A program made the translations under genes and the position numbers. Shown piece by piece: positions 43,838-53,511 of a stretch of 64,000 nt of DNA (positions are counted from its first letter, which is position 1; each line of letters begins with the position of its first letter). A model generated the notes under the pieces. That model did not search any database. It was given only the letters and a program-made list of their open reading frames with translations, and had not been told where the DNA came from. Source of the DNA: Euclidia mi (lineage: Eukaryota > Arthropoda > Insecta > Lepidoptera > Erebidae); contig OX123183.2 of the NCBI GenBank assembly GCA_944739405.2, forward strand, positions 88,984,729 through 89,048,728. Reading direction: 5' to 3'.

Positions 43838-45317
43838 ATGTCAGCAACAAGTGACGGCATTAGTGATGCGGATTTGAGTGCGAATCAATCTGCCACATCG
43901 TCGTAGAATAACCTAGTGCGCTGCCCAGCATGTTCCCAGGTTCGTTTTTTCAAAGGTAAGCGGGGCTTGAAAGTACATTTTGGCAAAGTTCATAAAAACC
44001 AAAATGTGCTTCCTGGCCCCAGTACTATTTCACATCCTGTTCTTACTCAAATTCCTTTTTGGCAGTACTTGGGTACATTAAAAAATTCAATTCCGGTTTT
44101 AAAGAGAGTTCCACGCGGTGCGAGACCATTAGTAGCTCAAAATTTAGCTCAATGCATTGGTCTTGTTGTGCGTGAGAACTCCAAAACGGCTTGGGAACAG
44201 TTACTCACCTTTCCCTATAGGATTCTACACATTCAAAGTAGCCAAGCAACATCAAAATCTTTGACAGCCCAAATTAAAGACCACTGTAATCATTCTGCTC
44301 ACAATTTTGACCCTAAATTTAGTTTCCATAGATATAAGAAAACAATTTATCAATGTGTAGAATCCAAATTGAGGGAAGGTGACATTCAAGGGGCGTCTAG
44401 GTTATTGTTTAGTAGCGATGTGGTGGCGCCTTACTCTGCAGACACACTCGCAGGTCTGCAGAGTAAGCACCCAGCGCCAGCTAATGACTTCTCCTTTCCC
44501 GATATGCCGGACGAAGTTTTTGACTGTCTGAATGTTTCAGCCAAGGACGTATTTGAAGCCGTCTGTTCCTTTCGAAGTGGATCCGCTGGCGGTCTCGACG
44601 GCTTAACCCCCCAGCATTTGAAAGATCTTCTGGGTGCAAGTGCTGGAGAGGCTGGATATGCACTTCTGAAGGCACTGACGGCTTTAACTAACCTTATGCT
44701 GTCCGGCAATGTGGCCACAGATGTCACCGACTTATTGTATGGGGCCAACTTGTGTGCTCTGCGCAAAAAAGATGGTGGCATTCGGCCCATTGCCGTGGGG
44801 TGTACCTACAGACGTATGGCAGCCAAACTATGCTGTAAATATTACAGTGACATCTTGGCGGACAAATTTCAGTCAATCCAGCTTGGTTTTGGTTCCAAGG
44901 GAGGCTGTGAGGCTGCCATACATGCGCTGTCTACGTACCTTGGCTGCGGTAAAGGTGAGGTCGTTCTAAAGATTGATTTGAAGAATGCCTTCCACTCAGT
45001 GAACAGGGACACCTTGTTGACACAGGCTAAATTAGAAACTCCCAAAATTTTTAAATTCCTTTGGCAATGCTATAGACATCCATCAAAATTAATTTATAAA
45101 GACAACGTTTTGGAATCTGCTGTTGGTTGTCAACAAGGTGACCCTCTCGGGCCAGTCATTTTTAGTTTGGCCATTCACCCAATAATAAAACAAATAAATT
45201 CTAAATTTAACGTCTGGTATTTGGACGACGGGACCCTGGCAGGGGACGTTTACACTATCTTGACTTAGAGCTAATAAAAACTAAATTTAAAGCAATTGGT
45301 TTGGAACTAAATTCAGA
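43838..45317 (+). pseudogene. Nuclease-type LINE protein, N-terminal half: zinc finger and RT
   Basis: The frame starts at ATG 43838 and has an in-frame TAG at 43904, then runs open from 43907. About residues 27-50 form a C2H2 finger (CPACSQVRFF .. KVHFGKVH), a DNA-binding feature of this LINE group. The polymerase follows: FRSGSAGGLDGLTPQHLK, CALRKKDGGIRPIAVGCTYR, VVLKIDLKNAFHSVNRD (first Asp), VGCQQGDPLGPVIFSLA, and the catalytic box as WYLDDGTLAGD (~residue 460) rather than the commoner FADD or YADD. A one-base deletion near 45258 shifts the frame just before the CR1 insertion. The finger alone could be mistaken for a host zinc-finger gene; the linked polymerase rules that out. Confidence 0.85.
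44431..44466. repeat. Perfect 13-bp-arm hairpin in LINE coding DNA
   Basis: TTACTCTGCAGAC and its exact reverse complement, separated by 10 bases; it does not disturb the reading frame. Confidence 0.8.
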
Positions 45318-45816
45318 TTTTTGATTTCATGATTTCTAAATTCATGATTTTTTCTAAATTCATGATTTCTTAATTCAGGTTTTTTTTGGCTTCTGGCAAC
45401 ACTGGTGGTTTAACGTAAAACTGTATTTCTCCCAATAATTTATTAGTTTTAAATCTATATAATTAATAATAATGTGCCTAATTTGCTAATTCCTTACGTA
45501 ATAAGCTGTGATAATTATAATTGTCGTATAATAACAGTGATAAGTGTTGTTTTAACAAGTTGTAAAAGTTTTGCAAAGTCAAGTAAGTGAACTGTCAAAC
45601 TAACGTACAATTTTATTTAAAAGAATTTGCATTATTTTTACAATAATAGCTAAATTTGAGCCATTTTGAGGTGAGTTTACTTCTTATTTGACTTTCGTAC
45701 ACCTTACACAAGCAACATACCAAGTTAGCATATCACAATTTACTCAAACAACTTTGTAGGTGTCTTACACAAACCTCAGTGACCTTTCTTGCTTTGTTTA
45801 TTTACTTTTTAACAAG

Positions 45817-47399
45817 ATGATGACCAGAAGGGCACGCCAAGACGATGAGAAATTACAGGTGACCCTTACTGAACTAAAGAAATAAAAGGATTTGTGTCAG
45901 TCACTACAAAGTGAACATGAGGACAATGAGAGGGAAATGCTACAGATTTTAGGGAAAAACTCTCAGCTTAGGAGTGAGATGGAAGAAATGCACTCTAATT
46001 TAGTCACTTCTTTAGACGAAAGGGGTAGATTACAAAACATTGTAATGCAATTTGACAGGTGCAGTGATGAATTTGAGAAAGCTCTCAAACGCATCACTGA
46101 ATTGGAGGGTCTCCTAAGTGAGGCCAATAATCATATTAACTTATTACAAAGTGCAAACCAGTCTATGAAATCAGTTACAACACAATCGCTATTTGATGAG
46201 CTGGTTGGTAGCGCTCCATGCATGGTTTCTGCCATCTCCGATGATAGCAGTAGAAACATAGTGACTATTGATTTAACAGAGTCTAATTCATCTATTCAGT
46301 CATTTAGAAACATGAAAGCCTGTAATAAATTGAAGAAGTATGTTAAAATTAATAAATTTATCAGGAAAAAGGAAAAATTGTTGAGAATGTACAAGAAATC
46401 AAGTATAAATATAGATTATTGCAAAAAATATGTTAATGTAAAGGAACAGATGTCAGTGTGTCTAGCTAAATTAGATTCTAACCTATTAAAGTATGATGCT
46501 GATATTCATTGTTTGCAAACGGAGATTGACAGTTTACAAGAATCTTTGTTGAACATGACAAAAAAATATAATTTATCATAAAAACAAATAAATGAGCATA
46601 TCTTGGCAATGGATGACTTAGTGGACTTGTGTAAGTATAATGAGCAGAGGCTCCAATCCCTTACCAATAATAATCATGGCAATGAACATAACCAGATGCC
46701 ACGAAGTCATTCACAGCCAACTACATTAAATTATTGCTCTGATTTGTTATCACCGTCTGATGCAGCGGGTAACAGCACCATTGATTCTAATCTTGGTATT
46801 TCCTTCTCACCCCACATTACAAACACCAACAAACTATTAATGTTTAGTGATGAGATAGGGAAAACATGAGCCAGTTGTTGCGGCAAAGGACAGGTTTAGC
46901 TATTACTAACATATGTATGCCTGGAGCAACTTATTCTCAAATAATGCAATCTATTTTATCTAAAACATACTGTCCTGAAACAACAATTATTATATTTATT
47001 GGGAGAAGAGGAAATGCAAATATAAATGTAATACAGAGATATTTTGACCAATTACTCAATTTAAAAGTTAGAAAAATTCTGTTACTTGCTTTTCCTTACA
47101 GTAACCTGTTGCCGCAAGCTGAAAATGATTATAGATTTAAGATTAATTCAAAATTGCATACTATGACATTTTATAATAATTTGATTGACATTATTGACTC
47201 TAATGCTTTAATTAGAAATTTTTATTTGACATATGATAATTATTATATATCACAATTTTATAAAAGACAAATAGCATCATCGCTAGCTTATTATATTAAT
47301 AACTCAGCCAAGGTTTTGGCTAACCACACTGCACTTATTGAGCAGTCAAATTTGACATGCAATATAAGCTTGGAATCCGTTCCAAATTCTTTAAATTGA
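45817..47399 (+). pseudogene. CR1 ORF1: coiled coil and esterase-like domain
   Basis: Starts at ATG 45817 (MMTRRARQDDEKLQ). An in-frame TAA at 45883, another TAA at 46579 and a one-base deletion near 46863 divide it into three open stretches ending at 46581, 46869 and 47399. The first ~230 residues are rich in E, L and K with heptad-like spacing (RSEMEEMHSNLVTSL, KALKRITELEGLLSE), indicating a coiled coil. The last ~190 residues carry LLMFSDEIGK, NICMPGATYSQIM and TIIIFIGRRGN, matching the blocks of the SGNH/GDSL esterase-like domain known from CR1 ORF1 proteins, though the usual GDS block is altered here. ORF1 proteins bind the element RNA. With two stops and a shift this copy is probably dead. 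Confidence 0.75.
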
Positions 47400-50350
47400 C
47401 TTCTGAGACAATAGAGTCAATCTCTGGCAATATATTTAATAAGACACCAAACTTTGTACCTAGTTTAAGTGACAAAAACATAGTTCCATCAACCACACAT
47501 ACAAACAATAATTTTAAAAATTTTATCAACCTGGTGCATCAAAATATACAAGGGTTGATGGGTAAGGAGTTAGAATTGGAATTGTTTATGAACTGTAACA
47601 ATATTGATATTTTATGCATTACAGAACATTGGCTAAGAAGCCACCAGTTCATATTCAATTTTAATAACCACCAGGTTGTAAGCTCGTTCGGTAGAGAAAA
47701 TTTTATCCATGGTGGCTCGTTAATCATAGCAAGTAAATTTCTAAAATTTAAAGAAAGGACTGACATTGTGAGCCTCTCTGTTGAGCGAGTAGTAGAAATT
47801 ACATGTGTTGAGTTTGAGCAGTTCATTGTTATGAGTGTATACAAACCTCCATGTGCACCATTTGAAAGTTTTTTAGTTATTATGGAGGATGCTCTAAGCA
47901 AAGTTTGTGATTGCCGTAAAACGGTTGCTATTTGTGGAGACTTTAACATTAACATATTAGAAAAATGCTCTTCAACTATCAATTTTTTAAATTTACTTAA
48001 GTCATACAATTTATGTCATAATTTCTATGAACCAACTAGAGTGACTGTCACAAGTGGTACTTGTATTGATAATATATTTACTAGTATAAAACCAATACAC
48101 AAATCTTTGATTAATATGCTTCAGTCAGATCACAGTGGGCAGTTAATCTGTTGTCCAAGAGAATGCCCGAGTGAACAGAGAAATATTGTTAAATATATAC
48201 CAATAAATGAGAAACGACTTAAAACTTTTAAAAACAATTTATCTCGAAAAATGCGTTGGTTGCCACATCATGACCATCCGGATCAGTTATATAACTCCTT
48301 ATTTAAATTAATTAATGACGAATTTCAGACTGTATTTACATCCAAAAAATTAAATGTAACTGACCGTCTGATGTTTAGTGATTGGGCAACTGAAGGTATT
48401 CATAAAAGCCGAATTAGGTTATATGAACTGTATAATGAAAAGTCTTATAATAATAGTCAGACCTTTATTAATTACGTAAGAAAATATTCCAAAATATTTA
48501 GACAAGCTTGTAACACGGCAAAATCTATTTATTTGAGAAATAAAATAAAACTATCAGAAAACACTATAAAGGCTACCTGGAATGTGATCAACAATGAAAC
48601 TGGCAGAGCTAAAGCACGCAGCCGCGACTACCTGTTAAAAATCAATAATGTGAGTATTTCAGAGGACCTGGAAGTTGCGACAGAATTTGAAAATTTCTTT
48701 GCTAATATATCTATAGTGACAACAGAGTCGCTCAACTCATCTTCTATGTCTGCTGAAATGCTTCTTAGGGACTGCGTGCCAGAATGTGATGCAGCCTTTG
48801 AATTCACTGTTGTTACTACTGACGATATTATTAAACAATGTAAAACTTTAAATATGAAAAAGACAATGGATTTGTGGGGACTGTCAGTGAAGACTACTTC
48901 ATCTATTATTAGCATAATTGCTCCACATCTTGCAGCGGTATTCAACGGTTGCGTCGCTTCTGGAATATTTCCTGACTTAATGAAATATAGTAAAGTTATA
49001 CCTTTATTTAAATCTGGTGACACAACCGACCCTTCTAATTTTCGACCTATTTCTGTATTGCCGACACTTAGTAAAATTTTTGAAAAATTAATTCTTAGTC
49101 AGTTGCTTAGTTATTTCAATAGACATAATCTACTCCACGAGAAACAGTTCGGATTTACGAGGGGTCGTTCGACTACTGACGCAGGAGTTGAACTACTCAA
49201 AAGTATATTTGCAGCTTGGGAGAAGTCGCAAGATGCATTAGGTATTTTTTGCGACTTGTCAAAAGCGTTTGATTGTGTACATCATGACACTCTGGTCAGG
49301 AAATTGTATCATTACGGCGTTAGGAACAAAGCTCTCGATCTCCTGGTTTCTTACTTGGGCAACAGAATCCAGAAGGTCCAGATCAATGACAAGACATCTC
49401 CAGGTTCTTCCTTAAAAATGGGAGTCCCGCAGGGGTCAATTCTCGGACCATTTCTTTTTTTGATTTATATTAACGATCTACCTTATTATGTAAAAAAGAA
49501 TCATGAGATTGTGTTGTTCGCGGATGACACCTCCTTAATTTTTAATATTAGACGACAACAGATAAATTTTGACGAAGTAAACAATGCACTCTCTAAAGTT
49601 GTTAGTTGGTTTAATGTAAATAATTTATTACTTAATGATAAGAAAACCAAACTATTAAAATTCTCAATGCCCAATGTTAAACAGATGGAAACCAATGTAC
49701 AACTTAAGGAATCCAGAATTGAGCCCGTCGGGACGACTATGTTTCTAGGTATTATGCTTGATACCAAACTCCAATGGGGTTCGCATATAGAAAGACTTTC
49801 GGGCAAACTTAGTTCTGCAGCTTATGCAGTTAGGACAATTAGACGCCTTACAGATATAGATACAGCTAGAATGGTTTATTTCAGTTACTTTCATAGTATT
49901 ATGTCTTATGGGATTCTTCTCTGGGGGAATGCTGCAGACCTTAACACAATATTCGTTCTGCAGAAAAGAGCAATAAGGGGAATTTACAACCTTGGTCCTC
50001 GTGTTTCTCTAAGAGGAAAGTTCAGTGAGATAGGCATCCTAACTGTTGTATCGCAATATATATACGATAATCTCTTATATGGCCACAAGAATATTGACAA
50101 ATTTAGTAAAAAAAGTGATCTTCACACTGTAAATACTAGACATAAGTATAATCTTGTAGTTCATAGTACCCGCCTCAACAAAATAAGTAACTGTTTTATG
50201 GGGCAGTGTATACGCTTTTATAACAAGCTCCCTCTTAATATAAGAAATTTAAAAATAAATAAATTTAAGATAATTGTTAAAACTAAGTTGTGTTTAAAAA
50301 CATATTATAAAATTTCCGATTATATAGACGACAAAAATGCTTGGGATTGA
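47357..50350 (+). CDS. CR1 ORF2: AP-like endonuclease and reverse transcriptase, intact frame
   Basis: Uninterrupted, 997 codons from ATG 47357, overlapping the end of ORF1 by ~43 bases in another frame. The endonuclease has the expected active-site order: LVHQNIQGL (Asn ~63), ITEHWLR (Glu ~90), AICGDFNIN (Asp ~195) and QSDHSGQL (His ~259). The reverse transcriptase has SNFRPISVLPTLSKIFEK, FCDLSKAFDCVHHD (first Asp), KMGVPQGSILGPFLFLIYI and LFADDTSLIF (catalytic, ~residue 720). The C-terminus ends YNKLPLNIRNLK .. YIDDKNAWD, the same ending as the LINE fragment at 60838. The enzyme nicks target DNA and primes cDNA from the nick. The open frame with all catalytic residues contrasts with the damaged ORF1. 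Confidence 0.93.
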   Translation: MQYKLGIRSKFFKLTSETIESISGNIFNKTPNFVPSLSDKNIVPSTTHTNNNFKNFINLVHQNIQGLMGKELELELFMNCNNIDILCITEHWLRSHQFIFNFNNHQVVSSFGRENFIHGGSLIIASKFLKFKERTDIVSLSVERVVEITCVEFEQFIVMSVYKPPCAPFESFLVIMEDALSKVCDCRKTVAICGDFNINILEKCSSTINFLNLLKSYNLCHNFYEPTRVTVTSGTCIDNIFTSIKPIHKSLINMLQSDHSGQLICCPRECPSEQRNIVKYIPINEKRLKTFKNNLSRKMRWLPHHDHPDQLYNSLFKLINDEFQTVFTSKKLNVTDRLMFSDWATEGIHKSRIRLYELYNEKSYNNSQTFINYVRKYSKIFRQACNTAKSIYLRNKIKLSENTIKATWNVINNETGRAKARSRDYLLKINNVSISEDLEVATEFENFFANISIVTTESLNSSSMSAEMLLRDCVPECDAAFEFTVVTTDDIIKQCKTLNMKKTMDLWGLSVKTTSSIISIIAPHLAAVFNGCVASGIFPDLMKYSKVIPLFKSGDTTDPSNFRPISVLPTLSKIFEKLILSQLLSYFNRHNLLHEKQFGFTRGRSTTDAGVELLKSIFAAWEKSQDALGIFCDLSKAFDCVHHDTLVRKLYHYGVRNKALDLLVSYLGNRIQKVQINDKTSPGSSLKMGVPQGSILGPFLFLIYINDLPYYVKKNHEIVLFADDTSLIFNIRRQQINFDEVNNALSKVVSWFNVNNLLLNDKKTKLLKFSMPNVKQMETNVQLKESRIEPVGTTMFLGIMLDTKLQWGSHIERLSGKLSSAAYAVRTIRRLTDIDTARMVYFSYFHSIMSYGILLWGNAADLNTIFVLQKRAIRGIYNLGPRVSLRGKFSEIGILTVVSQYIYDNLLYGHKNIDKFSKKSDLHTVNTRHKYNLVVHSTRLNKISNCFMGQCIRFYNKLPLNIRNLKINKFKIIVKTKLCLKTYYKISDYIDDKNAWD

Positions 50351-50469
50351 GCTGCTCTAATTCAACATAAAAATATAAACTTGTACAACTGATAAATTTA
50401 AAATTGACGTTTCGTAAGCACTTTATACAAAGTTTACACGAAATAAAGAATAATTTCATTTCATTTCAT

Positions 50470-51876
50470 TTCAGACAAATGTGAAATTTTTATTAATGAC
50501 AATTTGGATAACCTTTCGATCTTAACAAATTTAATTCTTTGGCGCCAAATATTAAAATCATCAATAAATGTTCCTTCCGCCTCCTTGGGTCCCCTATTTT
50601 CGACGACGCTTTTGGATCTTTTATAGATGAAAAACTACAAAATTTATGTGAAACTTCAGAACGGCTTTACAAAATTAATATTCATTCGGCTTTCACGATT
50701 ATTCGGCACTGCCTTTTTGTTCCAAAATTTACAGATTACTTGCGGTCCTCTCCTTTTTGGAAACATTTATCCCTATTGGAAAACATTGATAATATTATTC
50801 GGCAAACCTTGAGCAAAATTCTAAATCTTGTCATGAACGACCGAGTGTGGCTTCAAGCGACTTTACCAGTTCGTTTGGGCGGCCTCGGCGTTCGCAAAAT
50901 TACCGATGTAAGCCTCCCAGCGTTTTTGGCCTCGGTCCACGGCACTGAGGAATTGACCAGGAAAATTCTAGAACCCACACTGGTTAATTCTGAGGTGTCG
51001 TGCAAGACTGATGCCATTAACGCTTGGAAAATGGCTTGCCCGAGCTCTGACTTACCCCGATATCTATCCTCTCAGAGGCAATGGGACGGGCCGCTCTGTA
51101 GCAAGATGAGAGAATATCTTTTAAGTACTGCATCCAGTGTTGCAGAGCACGCCCGTTTGTTGGCTGTGGGAGAGTGGGAATCGGGTCTATGGCTTCAAGC
51201 ACTTCCATCGTCCAACATAGGAACTATGTTGGACGATACAACTTTCCGCATCGCTTCTTGCCTACGCTTGGGAGCTGTTTGCAATTCTCCGCATCGCTGT
51301 CACTGCGGTGAAGCCGTTGACAGTCTTGGCCACCATGGCCTATCGTGCAGCAAGAGTGCTGGGCGTTTTTCCCGACATGCCCACATTAACGACATAAACC
51401 GTCGTGCTCTTGTCACCGCCGGATTACCAGCTCATCTTGAACCGAATGGCTTGGTACGCGACGATGGGAAGAGACCAGACGGTATGTCCTTATTACCTTG
51501 GAAGATGGGCAGGCCTCTGGTATGGGACGCGACATGCGTCAATACCCTTGCGCCGTCACATCTTCCAAGCACAGCTGGATCAGCTGGCGCTGCTGCTACA
51601 TCAGCGGAGACACTCAAACGGCGCTAATACGGAAACCTATCTGGTAATTACGTTTTTGAGCCGTTTGGGGTCGAAACGCTGGAGCCATGGGGGCCTAGTG
51701 CACGCGCTCTGTACAAAGAAATCGCTAAAAGGCTGATCGACGCTTCCCGTGACCAGAGGGCTAGTTTATATTTTGCAGAGAGAATAAGCATTGCCATACA
51801 ACGTGGCAATGCTGCCAGCCTTCTGGGCATGCTACCAGCCGACAGCGTTGCGGAGGAATTTTTTGACGCCGCGTAG
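50470..51876 (+). pseudogene. Nuclease-type LINE protein, C-terminal half
   Basis: Continues the protein interrupted at 45317. One frame disturbance near 50530 is followed by a long open frame to an in-frame TAA at 51625, after which the same frame continues to TAG at 51874. It contains LPVRLGGLGVRKITDVSLPA (a conserved post-RT segment), then CHCGEAVDSLGHHGLSC (a CCHC-type finger) and GKRPDGMSLLPWKMGRPLVW followed by DAT. The RPDG..WDAT pattern fits a PD-(D/E)XK-type endonuclease like those of R2-group LINEs. It ends with the PWGPSAR..QRGNAASLLG segment shared with 8513-8707. Only a few changes disable it, so it is not very old. Confidence 0.8.
51208..51236. repeat. Perfect 13-bp-arm hairpin in LINE coding DNA
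   Basis: TCGTCCAACATAG, a GAA loop, and the exact reverse complement, inside the open frame without shifting it. Confidence 0.8.
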
Positions 51877-51940
51877 TTTGGGTATTATTTTTTTTTTATT
51901 ATTTTTTTTTCCTCGTCTATTTTGTTATTTTTATTTATTT

Positions 51941-52546
51941 TGTTCTTGGTAGCGCCATCTACCTTTCCATCGAGAACTAATCACATCAACGTCAATGGTT
52001 CGTCGCTGCTCGGCCAATCCGAGCGATCCTTTCCCAAAAACGCCTCTCTATTGGCTGCCCTGCTCAACGGCGACGAAAGAAAAAATGGAACATTCGAGAC
52101 GCTAAAAAAACTCATGTCCGCCGCACCGTACCGCACTGAACCGCGTCGCCATATATAATTATTACCGCTTATACAAAACTCAACAAAACCGCTCGCGAGT
52201 GAAAGTGATTTGTGTAGTGGAGTGATTCAAGCAGCTTCAATATACTTGAAGACACCAGGAGGTTGCCATTTGCAAGGTAAGAGGCTCCTAACCACATCAC
52301 CTCTTCCGCTTTCCCTCATCTCCTAGTTGCCGAAGAACCGCCATCCTACAGTCCACAATATTAATCCTTCTCCAAATCGCCTAGAACCTTCGGTTTCGGT
52401 GTAACGCCGATCCAGTTTTATTGGTTTAGTTTTGGATAGTTTAGTTGCATAAGTAGTTTTATTCTGTTGTATATATGTTATTTGTTACTTCAATAAAGTA
52501 TAGAGTCCTTCCCAGTATATTGTCTAGATAAAATTCAGGCGTAACA
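51941..52546 (+). mobile_element. Candidate solo LTR
   Basis: A ~606-bp block starting TGTTCTTGG and ending GTAACA (TG..CA). It has promoter-like order: CCAATCC (~52014), a TATA-like ATATATAA at 52151, a splice-donor-like CAAGGTAAG near 52275 and a polyadenylation signal AATAAA at 52492, about 50 bases from the end. It is more GC-rich than its flanks and lies right after the LINE's T-rich end. I find no target duplication and no internal retroelement genes, so it may instead be a host promoter/first-exon fragment or part of the LINE's 3' side. Confidence 0.4.
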
Positions 52547-53297
52547 CTGGGATTTAAGTTATTCGATAGTCAAATATTAGACTTTACATAATTGAAGTGC
52601 TTCTTAGGCAACCATTTTAAAGGTAATTTTTGTGCAACCTTTTGATGTCTTTGTTCTTTAAAAAACAACGTAAAAGGAAATAAGTCGTGAACTATTGCCA
52701 TGTGTTCGATTTTTAAGTTAAGGTAAAAGTATTTACATATTTACAAGGGATAAACTATGGGTCTGTTCTTTCGTAAGTGGATCAAATTTGGAATAAATGT
52801 TTCTGCTTAGAGGGATCCCGTGTAAATCCTTTTTGAGGTTCGCTGTATGGAAACAGCATTGGAGATTTTATTACGAAATGTTGGATAGAATTACAGGGGA
52901 GTTGGCATTGTCTGACGTCATTAAATGAGTTAAGGGTTATGTAATATCATACTTTTTAACCGGTATCGCTGAGGGCTATTTATAGCGTTAGAAAATGTGG
53001 TTGTAATTCTGTTAAATTTTAGTCGTAATGTTTTCCACGCCAGTTCATACAACGTATTAGCCACGGGCTAAATATAATATTATAATAATTTGTAGTAACT
53101 ACCACTTATGCTTTGTGAAGCTGGTTGCTTAAGTTTTCTGTCCGAAAAGATTACCACACGTTTGAAAATAAAACAGGTTTTGAAGTTGGTATGACATATA
53201 ACCAGGAATACTGATGAAAGATTGATCAATCAGGGCTTATCAAGTTCAGACATTTTACTCGAGGCTTCAATAAGTTTATCTGAAGCGCTTCAGTGTC
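52547..53297. other. No gene recognised
   Basis: AT-rich; nothing identified. Confidence 0.4.
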
Positions 53298-53511
53298 TCT
53301 AGATTTTATTTTTTGTATCATGATAAAGGTCGTTAGACTCGTTCATTACATCATCATCATCCTCTTAGCGTTATCCCAGTTTCAATCTGGGGTCCACTTA
53401 CTAGTCTAACCGGATTTGGCTGAATATTAGCTTTTCCACAGAGCGACTGCCTGTCTGATGTCTAGATTTTATTTTTCATATAATGATAAAGGTCGTTAGA
53501 GTCATTCATTA
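53298..53511. repeat. SINE fragment between 51-bp direct repeats
   Basis: 53298-53348 and 53461-53511 are direct repeats (TCTAGATTTTATTTTT .. ATGATAAAGGTCGTTAGA .. CATTCATTA) with a handful of differences. They enclose 112 bases starting CATCATCATCATCCTCTTAGC, with TTTCAATCTGGGGTCC, on the plus strand. That insert resembles the reversed tail of a lepidopteran repeat ending in (GAT)n. The direct repeats are far longer than a normal LINE target duplication. Confidence 0.75.

Larger units (their letters stand above)
45318..50469 (+). mobile_element. Nearly full-length CR1-type LINE
   Basis: A 5.15-kb plus-strand element inserted in the nuclease-type LINE, flanked by TTCAGA (45312-45317 and 50470-50475). 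It has a ~500-bp 5' leader, two overlapping ORFs, a short 3' untranslated region with AATAAA (~50444) and a (TTTCA)n tail. The esterase-like ORF1, AP-like endonuclease and short-repeat tail together fit the CR1 clade. The 5' junction carries extra copies of CTAAATTCA from the target. Confidence 0.85.
43706..51940 (+). mobile_element. Nuclease-type (R2/NeSL-like) LINE split by a CR1 insertion
   Basis: One plus-strand non-LTR retrotransposon in two parts: 43706-45317 and 50470-51940, interrupted by a 5.15-kb LINE. The 5' leader includes the perfect palindrome GTCAGCGCTGAC near 43714 and a GC-rich segment. Unlike the CR1/Jockey elements in this window it shows no AP-like endonuclease; instead it has an N-terminal C2H2 finger and a C-terminal Cys/His plus PD-(D/E)XK-like region, the layout of the R2/NeSL group. 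The first and last positions are approximate. Another copy's 3' end is at 8508. Confidence 0.75.

Noticed and set aside
43907..44000. Host C2H2 zinc-finger gene
   Set aside because: The single finger is in frame with a LINE polymerase and is the known N-terminal feature of nuclease-type LINEs.
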